A stretch of 8,214 nucleotides of DNA from CAZFLY01 sp964519995 (lineage in GTDB: Bacteria > Planctomycetota > Phycisphaerae > Sedimentisphaerales > Anaerobacaceae), in the NCBI GenBank assembly GCA_964519995.1, contig CAZFLY010000091.1:1-8214 (forward strand), in the 5' to 3' direction. The notes below the pieces were generated by a model. That model searched no databases. It was not told the origin of the DNA and worked only from the letters and a program-made list of their open reading frames with translations. The position numbers and the translations under genes were made by a program. Shown here piece after piece: positions 1-5,958 of the stretch; position 1 is the stretch's first letter, and each line of letters opens with the position of its first letter.

Positions 1-10
1 TCTCTGGCAT
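1..10 (-). CDS. Probable 5' end of a minus-strand gene (only 3 codons in window)
   Basis: On the minus strand an ATG at 10-8 is preceded by AAGGAG, 8 nt upstream (plus-strand CTCCTT at 19-24). This is one of the best Shine-Dalgarno and start pairs in the window. It has the same orientation as all other genes here, and it follows the 3' end of the aldolase gene after about 540 bp of non-coding DNA. Only Met-Pro-Glu can be read before the edge, so the product is unknown. It could be the next gene of the sugar locus, for example the missing isomerase or a transporter, but that is a guess. The alternative is a chance match. Confidence 0.4.
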
Positions 11-73
11 TTTTGCTGCTCCTTCATCAAGATTTAGTGAATGGTAAATGGTTAGCGATCCACCGCAGGCGGA

Positions 74-98
74 TTTAACCAATCTCCTTTTAACCAAT
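74..98. repeat. Short direct repeat upstream of the left-edge gene
   Basis: TTTAACCAAT occurs at 74-83 and again at 89-98, a spacing of 15 bp. The repeat lies about 65-90 bp upstream of the probable start codon at 10. Two tandem 10-bp sites would fit a regulator binding site, but the spacing is not an integral number of 10.5-bp turns and no regulator is known. It may be a chance repeat. Confidence 0.25.
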
Positions 99-113
99 TA
101 CAGTTATTCGAAC

Positions 114-138
114 CTGGAAGTATCTTCCAGCAATTTTT
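114..138 (+). terminator. Small perfect stem-loop with T-tract
   Basis: CTGGAAG (114-120) and CTTCCAG (124-130) form a perfect 7-bp stem with a TAT loop, followed by CAATTTTT on the plus strand. The form fits a weak intrinsic terminator for plus-strand transcription, but no supported plus-strand gene ends here. It could instead be an operator-like palindrome in the upstream region of the left-edge gene. Confidence 0.3.
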
Positions 139-172
139 ACTCGAAGTCAAGGAATTGCGCTGCATACGTGTC

Positions 173-347
173 ATTCCAATTGTGATTATAATTTGCGCTT
201 ATGTCATTTCGACCGAAGCCCCCGTTCTTGCTTTCGCAAGAAAGCACTGGGGCGTAGTGGAGAAATCTGTTCAAATAGATTTCTCGACTCGCCTACGGCT
301 CGCTCGAAATGACACGAATAAGCGCACTAATTATTCTCAATTGGTAT
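173..347. repeat. 175-bp palindromic MITE-like element, copy 1
   Basis: This is the first of two 175-bp elements in the same orientation; the other is at 5689-5863. It has imperfect terminal inverted repeats (ATTCCAATTGTG at the left, CAATTGGTAT at the right) and subterminal GCGCTTAT and GTCATTTCGA that recur inverted at the right end. A perfect internal hairpin, GAGAAATCT / AGATTTCTC, has an 8-nt loop. A variable side hairpin TTCTTGC-TTTC-GCAAGAA (225-242) is clamped by GCCCC (218-222) and GGGGC (249-253). Outside 225-248 it differs from copy 2 at only five positions. No exact flanking duplication is seen at these boundaries, although TCATT occurs at 171-175 and 347-351. There is no coding capacity; reading frames through it are by-products of the palindrome. 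It is probably a non-autonomous mobile or REP-like element. Confidence 0.9.
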
Positions 348-548
348 CATTTGTGAATTTATGGTCAACTAAGAGGATCAAATTCACAAGTTTTCGTATT
401 GCGATATTGCTGTAATGGAGCGCATAAATTAGCAATAAGCAAATGGCAGGATTGCAAGAAGACCTGCCGAAATGCAGCATATATCTGTATACTCCCAGGA
501 TGAACCTGTTTGCTAAATAATCCTCTCATATATTTAAACATAACTTAA
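348..548. other. Intergenic stretch downstream of the aldolase gene, two inverted repeats
   Basis: No gene is visible. TTGTGAATTT (351-360) and AAATTCACAA (380-389) form a perfect 10-bp inverted repeat with a 19-nt spacer. GGCAGG (445-450) and CCTGCC (463-468) form a 6-bp stem with a 12-nt loop, about 80 nt after the aldolase stop codon. The second stem could end the operon transcript, but it lacks a U-tract on the minus strand. Confidence 0.35.
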
Positions 549-1715
549 CTATCTTTGCTTACCCGGTTTTTTTCTGAATGCATCAGGCTCCCAGTTGTTG
601 ATGAATTCCTGCTGGCGCGGTGTCATTGCAACCACACCGCCGAACTTGGCTGCGTGCATCCTTACTGTAAGTGAGCCGGTCGTAATCTCTGCTATGAGCG
701 GTGCAATCTTCTTATCAGCTGCGACAAAAAGCCCAACGTCCTTTACTAAAAATGCTGCGGCAGTTTTTTGGCCTTTCCTGATTCTATTAATCAGTTTTTT
801 CGTAATCGTTTCAGCATCAGCGTACTCAACCCACATAGCAGAGCCGTTGGCGTAAAGCTGCTCGTACGGATTAAGTGCAGCCGTGGCAAGTAGTTTTGCT
901 GCATCTTTACGCCTCATAAATGCAGCGACCGGCTCCGTCAAACCAAAATAACTGACAGGCTGATATTCACCGGTTATCTCAAAGACTGCCTTGCGAATAG
1001 CTGATCTAACAATTCTGACATCCTGCAAGGTAGGAGACATGGCTTTGCGAACTTTAGGTTTTTTTAGTTTGCTGTTGCACAGCCTGATGACTTTATGGAC
1101 AAGCCTAAGTGCAGGTTCTGCTGTATTGGCGCTGACAACTACTCCGTGTTTTTCAAGAAAAAGAATATTTGGCTTTCTGCCATAGAGCCTTTTGTAGCCA
1201 GCGACCAATCTCGCAATTTTCTGCGCAAGCGCAAATCCCAAGTCCGCATAAGGTACCCATAGTGGCGGAGGCGTTTCTTGTGCAAAGAGCTGTTGTAGCT
1301 TTTGCTTACCATTTTTGGCGTTTACGTATGCAGCAACTGCAAGTGGATGCAAATGTATTACGCACTTATCCAGAAGGGCGTGTAAGTGTGACTCGACTGA
1401 AGGACGTGCATCGTCTTTGACCTTATCATCGCACGCGAGGAGCAGCCGATTGACAACCTGAGTTTCTCTTTGTTGTACATCCAGTTTAGTCAGCGACTTA
1501 TCGGTGATGATTGACAACGCAGCTTCAAGCCGAAGCCTTCGCCAACCTCTTGCTGTGCTCATATCTTTTAGGGCTGTGCCGCTGGCCTTTATGTACATGT
1601 ACTTGCCGTCGTCGGTTTTTACCGATGTGTTGCCTCCTCCACCTTGAACGAGCGTTGGGTTTTTGCCTGTGATATTAGATATTCTTATCAAATCTGTTAG
1701 AGCTTTATCCCTCAT
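549..1715 (-). CDS. Class II aldolase, probable rhamnulose-1-phosphate (or fuculose-1-phosphate) aldolase
   Basis: Zinc-dependent class II aldolase/adducin family, 388 residues, predicted cytosolic. It is expected to cleave a 1-phosphoketose such as L-rhamnulose 1-phosphate into dihydroxyacetone phosphate and L-lactaldehyde. Visible motifs, numbered from one codon upstream (GTG at 1718): phosphate-binding GGGGNTS at 26-32, ASGT at 45-48, the PSVESHLH segment at 106-113, zinc ligands HLH at 122-124, and a third His in EKHG at 189-192. The tail ends in a NWEPDAFRK segment. The layout matches the aldolase half of RhaEW/YuxG-type bifunctional enzymes rather than the roughly 270-residue E. coli RhaD, but the C-terminal short-chain dehydrogenase half is absent. 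I chose ATG 1715 because it overlaps the upstream stop as TGATG and has AAGG 6 nt upstream; GTG 1718 is the alternative. It is the last gene of the operon and probably translationally coupled. Rhamnose specificity is inferred from the neighbouring kinase. Confidence 0.9.
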   Translation of the reverse strand: MRDKALTDLIRISNITGKNPTLVQGGGGNTSVKTDDGKYMYIKASGTALKDMSTARGWRRLRLEAALSIITDKSLTKLDVQQRETQVVNRLLLACDDKVKDDARPSVESHLHALLDKCVIHLHPLAVAAYVNAKNGKQKLQQLFAQETPPPLWVPYADLGFALAQKIARLVAGYKRLYGRKPNILFLEKHGVVVSANTAEPALRLVHKVIRLCNSKLKKPKVRKAMSPTLQDVRIVRSAIRKAVFEITGEYQPVSYFGLTEPVAAFMRRKDAAKLLATAALNPYEQLYANGSAMWVEYADAETITKKLINRIRKGQKTAAAFLVKDVGLFVAADKKIAPLIAEITTGSLTVRMHAAKFGGVVAMTPRQQEFINNWEPDAFRKKPGKQR

Positions 1716-3427
1716 CACATACCTTGGTACTGTTCAAGAAGCTTCTGTTCTGCGTGTTTTGTCCATGATCCATTGCTGAGCAGGTTGGCCACTTTGGGCA
1801 GCTTTTCGCTCAGTTCTTCAAGCCTAATTAACCCCAGTCCCTTACACGCTGGATAGACAATAATCTTGCCTGTTATTGTCCGATTCTCCACTGCTCGAAT
1901 GCCTTCGATTGCTCCGTCCAGTCCACTTATCGCTGCGATGCTGATATTGGTATCAAGCTTTTTGGACTGAACCTTTTGCAGCATTAGCTTCATATCACTT
2001 AGTGTCGAACCGCTGGTCCCAATGAAGTATAAACGTTTCTCTATATATGTGTCGAGGTCTATTGGGTAAGTGATGTTTGTAGGTATGCCGGCAAAGATAT
2101 TGATAATACCCTGCTCAGCCGCACTGTGGATAGACGCTGCGACAAGTTTAGGAATTGGCGCCATCAAAATGGTGTAATCAAAATCACCATCAACTTCCTG
2201 TTTGGTTGGATTGTACGCCTTGTATTCAATGTTGTTTTTCCCTGCTAATGGACCGGCTATTCTTGTTAGCGATGCGAGTCTGTTGTTATCGACATCACTG
2301 GCGAAGATACTAATACCTTCGACACCTTGGCAGATATTGCGTATTACGTGCATCATTCCCATCGGTCCGCCTGCCCCGACAATGTTTATCTTCTCATCCG
2401 GTTGAATCTCACCGTTGTTAGGTATCGTTTTCATGGACTCAGCGGGGTCCAAGCCTGTAGTGCCCACTATGCGAATGCCGCCGTAATGAACTCGGCCCAC
2501 AACGGCAATAACGTCCCTGCCGAATCTGCCACCGCCAAGAACAATATTCAAAAGGCCGTGTCCGGCAACCTTTGCAAATAGCCTTTCGACTACGTTCGAC
2601 GCTGAGCCGAAATAGGTTACATCGTCATAGCCGGCATCAGGAAGCTCAGATATGTCTGCAGCCTTTTTTATTGGCGCACCTAATCCAGTTGGTACCGGTG
2701 ACAGAGAAATAGAAACGTTGTTTTGCAATACATCGCAGGGCGAAAGCCCAATCCATGTTATTTGAGCCGGACGGCCATATTTATTAAATAAGTTTTGCAG
2801 AGCATCTTTAGGTACAGGGATATCTGCAACGATTAACATCTGTCCATTTGTTATCATGTTTGTTCGCTCGGTGGATGCGTATGCGTCTTCCACGCATGCC
2901 CACGGCTCAACAAGTGCTATTGCTGAGCTGGCTGGTCCTTCGTCAGCGAGTAATAGCATCGACTCACCATCAGGAGAGGTAATTACTCGCTCGTCCATTA
3001 ACACATACTGCTGCAGTGCTCCTTCAAAATTATATCCGAATGCGGCATTAGAGCTGGCCGTACGCAACCAGCGATAATCGGTCTGAACAAGGCACCGTTG
3101 ACCAGGCTTGTAATAATCAACATTGGGCCCGACTTCCTTGATTCTCACAACTGTCTCATGACCCGGAACGGCCGGAGCTTCTCCAGGGACATAACTGGGT
3201 ATTTCTTTAAGTACTGCCTGATCTATACCTGAAACTATTTCACTTTTACGGACGTGAGATGAAAATTGTTTCAGTAGTTTAAGATCCGAAAAACAAAGCC
3301 CCACAGCCTCGACACGACAGAGTATCTGATACGGCCCGGGTCTAAAAACTTCTTTGTCTGTGTTCAAAATGAGCTTGTCCGGCCCAATTAACTGCACAGC
3401 GTGCTGAGTCTTAGGCAAATCTGCCAT
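1715..3427 (-). CDS. Zinc-type medium-chain dehydrogenase with duplicated Rossmann-like domain
   Basis: 570 residues; medium-chain dehydrogenases are usually about 350. The N-terminal catalytic part shows GLCFSD with the likely zinc Cys45, GHE at 89-91 and EP at 174-175, the usual catalytic-zinc set. The four-cysteine structural-zinc loop is missing. About 20 extra residues lie between Cys45 and His90. The GAGGPMG nucleotide motif (351-357) comes about 175 residues after the EP motif instead of about 25. Residues 195-335 align by eye with 345-485, so the nucleotide-binding domain looks duplicated with a degenerate first copy. Asp378 and Asp380 follow the second strand and suggest NAD(H). The ATG at 3427 has AAGGA about 13 nt upstream. 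The gene sits between the kinase and the aldolase, so lactaldehyde oxidation or reduction is the likely role; direct oxidation of a sugar is possible. The superfamily is clear, the substrate is not. Confidence 0.85.
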   Translation of the reverse strand: MADLPKTQHAVQLIGPDKLILNTDKEVFRPGPYQILCRVEAVGLCFSDLKLLKQFSSHVRKSEIVSGIDQAVLKEIPSYVPGEAPAVPGHETVVRIKEVGPNVDYYKPGQRCLVQTDYRWLRTASSNAAFGYNFEGALQQYVLMDERVITSPDGESMLLLADEGPASSAIALVEPWACVEDAYASTERTNMITNGQMLIVADIPVPKDALQNLFNKYGRPAQITWIGLSPCDVLQNNVSISLSPVPTGLGAPIKKAADISELPDAGYDDVTYFGSASNVVERLFAKVAGHGLLNIVLGGGRFGRDVIAVVGRVHYGGIRIVGTTGLDPAESMKTIPNNGEIQPDEKINIVGAGGPMGMMHVIRNICQGVEGISIFASDVDNNRLASLTRIAGPLAGKNNIEYKAYNPTKQEVDGDFDYTILMAPIPKLVAASIHSAAEQGIINIFAGIPTNITYPIDLDTYIEKRLYFIGTSGSTLSDMKLMLQKVQSKKLDTNISIAAISGLDGAIEGIRAVENRTITGKIIVYPACKGLGLIRLEELSEKLPKVANLLSNGSWTKHAEQKLLEQYQGM

Positions 3428-3451
3428 GGCTTGTACTTTCCTTATTACTGA

Positions 3452-3997
3452 CTATGTCAAATATTTCCTAACATCGCCGTTCAAATCTGCAAGTTTTTCT
3501 TCGCATTGCGGTTGTAGCGAACTGCCAAGCTGTTCGAAAAAATCATTTTTCTCAGCGATATCCACAAAATATATTCTTATTACTCGCTCGTATATCTCAG
3601 TCCACATTGCCATTGCAGCACCGAATGCGCGTAAACAATATAGTCGCCTTTGGGAAAAACCGGCACATAAACCCTCGTTTCCAAGCTGGAGCAGCCCTTA
3701 AAGCCGAGTAACTTTACAACCTCAGGAAACTCTTTCAGTGCATCGAACACGTCAAAATCCACAATTCCCGAGACAACCAACCATGTTTCAGTGCCAGCCA
3801 TGCAAATATGCTTGGCGAACAGCCACAACTGTTATAGGCGAAGAATATGTGATAATGCAAGTTTACATTCACGCCGGCTTCAAGTAGGCTGTTGTCACTT
3901 GAATTTACTCGTTCCCACAAGGACAACAACGCCTGTTTTTTTCACCGGAGTCAAAGCTATCCAGCTTGCGTTCGAGTTCTTTTATCGAGCCATTCAT
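3452..3997 (-). pseudogene. Decayed PHP-type metal-dependent phosphoesterase-like gene
   Basis: No frame is open throughout, yet protein-like text continues across three frames. Frame 1 from ATG 3997 reads MNGSIKELERKLDSFDSGEK. At the seven-base A/T run (3936-3942) it passes to a second frame with QALLSLWERVNSS and then VNLHYHIFFAYNSCGCSPS, containing the HxH metal motif typical of PHP proteins. Near 3775-3783 it passes to a third frame with SGIVDFDVFDALKEF, LLGF and LETRVYVP. Near 3610-3655 it shifts again to a tail FGAAMAMWTEIYERVIRIYF ending in EEKLADLNGDVRKYLT and a TAG at 3452. Intact relatives, as I recall them, exceed 400 residues; about 180 remain, so a large internal deletion before the tail is likely. 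It lies inside the operon, 67 bp after rhaB and 24 bp before the dehydrogenase. The family call is from memory. Sequencing errors could explain the indels but not the deletion. Confidence 0.65.
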
Positions 3998-4064
3998 CTG
4001 CCTTTGTCAACGTTCTCATTTTTAAGCATACACGGGACAGCGAAATCCTCTGATTGTTTGTGCC

Positions 4065-5543
4065 CTATCTGTGCTGCCGGCTGACTTTCTTGTATTGTTC
4101 CTGCCACAATTTGCTGTCCTGTGGCTGATATTCCTTAAGCTTGAATGAATTGCGGACAATGTTTCTTACCTCTGCCAGGTTTCTTATCTGGCCTATTGCC
4201 TTTGCCTGCATCAGAATATTGCCGGCTGCGGTGGCCTCGATTGGCCCAGCTATCACCTTCTTGCCCAGAGCATTAGCGGTGAACTGACAGAGCAGCTCGT
4301 TCTGTATGCCACCTCCAACGATATGCAGTACCTCGATGCCTTTTCCAGCTACGTCTTCTAAAGCATCCATTATCTGTCGATATTTTAGTGCAAGGCTCTC
4401 TAATATTACTCTCATCAGTTGGCCCTTGTCTTCGGTTGTCTTCTGCCCTGTATCGGCCAGATAGGCATTGATCCTTTTGGGCATACCGCCGGGCGCAAGA
4501 AATCTGGTATCATCAACGTCAATGTAGCCGACAAAAGGCTTGGCTTTTTGAGCTATGTGTGTCAGTTCTTGGTATGTTAGGTTAACACCTTCTCTTTTCC
4601 AGTTTTTTTTACATTCCTGGACCAGCCAGAGTCCCATTATGTTCTTCAGAAGCTGGATCGTACTTTCAACGCCTCCTTCGTTGGTGAATTCGCAATCGAA
4701 GGTTTTATCGTTTACGATTGCTTTCGGTACTTCTACGCCCATGAGGCTCCATGTCCCTGATGAAAGATAAGCCCAATTTCCTTGCTCTGCCGGCACCGCA
4801 GCAACCGCGGAAGCAGTATCGTGTGACGCGATAGCGATGACGGGGATTTGCTCGCATCCTAATTCCTTCGCGATAGGCTCGGTCAGTTTGCCGACGACCG
4901 TACCGGGGCTAACGATATCCGGCATAATATTTATCGGCAGTGACAGTTTATCAAAGATTTCTTTTGACCACTGCCCGGTTTTCATGTCCATAAGCTGTGA
5001 TGTGCTTGCTAACGTGTATTCCCCATAGGCGTTGTTGCAGAAATAGTATGAGAACAAGTCCGCCATAAAGAGTAGCTTTTTGGTCTTAGTCAAAACAACC
5101 GAGTTTGCCATACGCATCGCCAGAAGTTGATAGATAGTATTTAGCTGTAAAAATTGAGTACCGGTGTTTTCATAGATTTGGCGTTTGTCCATTAGCTCGA
5201 ACGCCTTTTCACACATTGCGTTAGTTCTGCTGTCACGGTAATGGTAAGGCTTTTCAATCAATTTTCCGTCGGCGCCTATCAAACCGAAATCGACTCCCCA
5301 ACTATCGATTCCGATACCCTGGATTTTAATGCCTGTTTTTTGTACTGCCTTGCCTATGCCGGCCTTAACCTGCGAAAGAAGGCGGTTAAAATCCCAGCGC
5401 AGCGATGCATTCTCTTCGATCGGCCCATTATTGAATCGATGGACTTCCTCAAGTTCAATTCGGCCATTGCAAACCGAACCCAGTATCACTCTGCCGCTCT
5501 CAGCACCAAGATCAACCGCAATGTACGTCTTTACTTCCGCCAT
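4065..5543 (-). CDS. rhaB: Rhamnulokinase (FGGY family)
   Basis: 492 residues, the normal size for RhaB. It phosphorylates L-rhamnulose with ATP to give L-rhamnulose 1-phosphate in the cytosol, the step before aldol cleavage. Motifs from Met1 at 5543: phosphate-binding DLGAESGR at 11-18, the sugar-site segment IDSWGVDFG at 79-87, YHYRDSR at 100-106, SHDTASA at about 240-246 with the likely catalytic Asp242, SSGTW at 261-265 and the ATP-site GGGIQNE at 410-416. The DSWGVDFGL and YRDSR segments favour rhamnulokinase over fuculokinase or xylulokinase. The frame extends upstream to a TTG at 5585, but ATG 5543 has AAGGGG six bases upstream and places the DxGAxSGR motif at the usual distance from the N-terminus. 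It is the first gene of the operon. No truncation is seen. Confidence 0.95.
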   Translation of the reverse strand: MAEVKTYIAVDLGAESGRVILGSVCNGRIELEEVHRFNNGPIEENASLRWDFNRLLSQVKAGIGKAVQKTGIKIQGIGIDSWGVDFGLIGADGKLIEKPYHYRDSRTNAMCEKAFELMDKRQIYENTGTQFLQLNTIYQLLAMRMANSVVLTKTKKLLFMADLFSYYFCNNAYGEYTLASTSQLMDMKTGQWSKEIFDKLSLPINIMPDIVSPGTVVGKLTEPIAKELGCEQIPVIAIASHDTASAVAAVPAEQGNWAYLSSGTWSLMGVEVPKAIVNDKTFDCEFTNEGGVESTIQLLKNIMGLWLVQECKKNWKREGVNLTYQELTHIAQKAKPFVGYIDVDDTRFLAPGGMPKRINAYLADTGQKTTEDKGQLMRVILESLALKYRQIMDALEDVAGKGIEVLHIVGGGIQNELLCQFTANALGKKVIAGPIEATAAGNILMQAKAIGQIRNLAEVRNIVRNSFKLKEYQPQDSKLWQEQYKKVSRQHR

Positions 5544-5613
5544 CGCTTGCCCCTTCGTGGGGATTATCAGCTTATGAATGGTCAATTATTTACCTTTTAA
5601 TTATCAAGTTGAT

Positions 5614-5642
5614 TTTATAATCCAGATTATTTGCTGTTGCAA
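5614..5642 (-). promoter_or_regulatory. Candidate sigma70-type promoter of the rhaB operon
   Basis: On the minus strand TTGCAA (5642-5637) and TATAAA (5619-5614) are separated by exactly 17 bp in an AT-rich stretch. Transcription would begin near 5607, leaving a leader of about 64 nt that carries the rhaB ribosome binding site. Match quality is moderate, and no operator for a rhamnose regulator was recognised. Confidence 0.4.
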
Positions 5643-5688
5643 TTTGAAAATCAAAGTCACCAAATGAGGAACTTGTCTGGAGGGAATG

Positions 5689-5863
5689 ATACCAATTGTG
5701 ATTAAAATTTGCGCTTATGTCATTTCGACCGAAGCCCCCGTGTCTTCTGTCGAAGACAGAAATGGGGGCGTAGTGGAGAAATCTGTTCAAATAGATTTCT
5801 CGGCTCGCCTACGGCTCGCTCGAAATGACACGAATAAGCGCATTAATTATTCACAATTGGTAT
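5689..5863. repeat. 175-bp palindromic MITE-like element, copy 2, with 5-bp target duplication
   Basis: Same length and orientation as copy 1 (173-347). Its termini are a perfect 13-bp inverted pair, ATACCAATTGTGA and TCACAATTGGTAT, followed by inverted GCGCTTAT and GTCATTTCGA. The GAGAAATCT / AGATTTCTC hairpin is identical to copy 1. The variable side hairpin reads TGTCTTC-TGTC-GAAGACA (5741-5758), clamped by GCCCCC (5734-5739) and GGGGGC (5764-5769). GAATG directly flanks both ends (5684-5688 and 5864-5868), as expected for a transposition target duplication. It lies between the folC 3' end and the rhaB promoter, about 46 bp from the putative -35 box, so it may also act as a transcript-end structure. 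No protein-coding capacity. Confidence 0.92.
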
Positions 5864-5958
5864 GAATGGATTAAAAAGTCGATGGTGGACCGGCATCTGT
5901 CTTTCTTCATCGTGATAGCAAATGAAGCGTGATCTTAACGGTTGGTGCGCCGTAAAGA
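5864..5958. other. Short spacer between the repeat and the folC 3' end
   Basis: No gene is seen. A CGATG ... CATCG inverted pair on the minus strand is followed by CTTTTTAA about 90 nt after the folC stop codon. This is too weak to call as a terminator with confidence. Confidence 0.2.

Noticed and set aside
1..78. Open plus-strand frame 1 from the left edge to TAA at 76-78, followed by a stem-loop
   Set aside because: It is only 25 codons, shows no recognisable motif, and conflicts with the better minus-strand start at 10. It cannot be excluded as the end of a plus-strand gene.
155..415. 86-codon plus-strand open frame
   Set aside because: It runs through the palindromic repeat copy 1, has no ribosome binding site and no protein-like composition.
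1715..3427. The long dehydrogenase as two fused genes or a sequencing artefact
   Set aside because: The frame is continuous without stops, and the extra segment is itself Rossmann-like and similar to the following domain, so an internal duplication is the simpler reading.
3791..4084. 97-codon plus-strand frame
   Set aside because: It is antisense to the PHP-type remnant and the end of rhaB, has no ribosome site and no family resemblance.
5590..5790. 66-codon minus-strand frame upstream of rhaB
   Set aside because: It overlaps repeat copy 2 and the promoter region; the text is repeat-derived.
5870..5925. Possible intrinsic terminator after folC
   Set aside because: The stem is only about 5 bp with a long loop before the T-tract, so it is not a convincing terminator.
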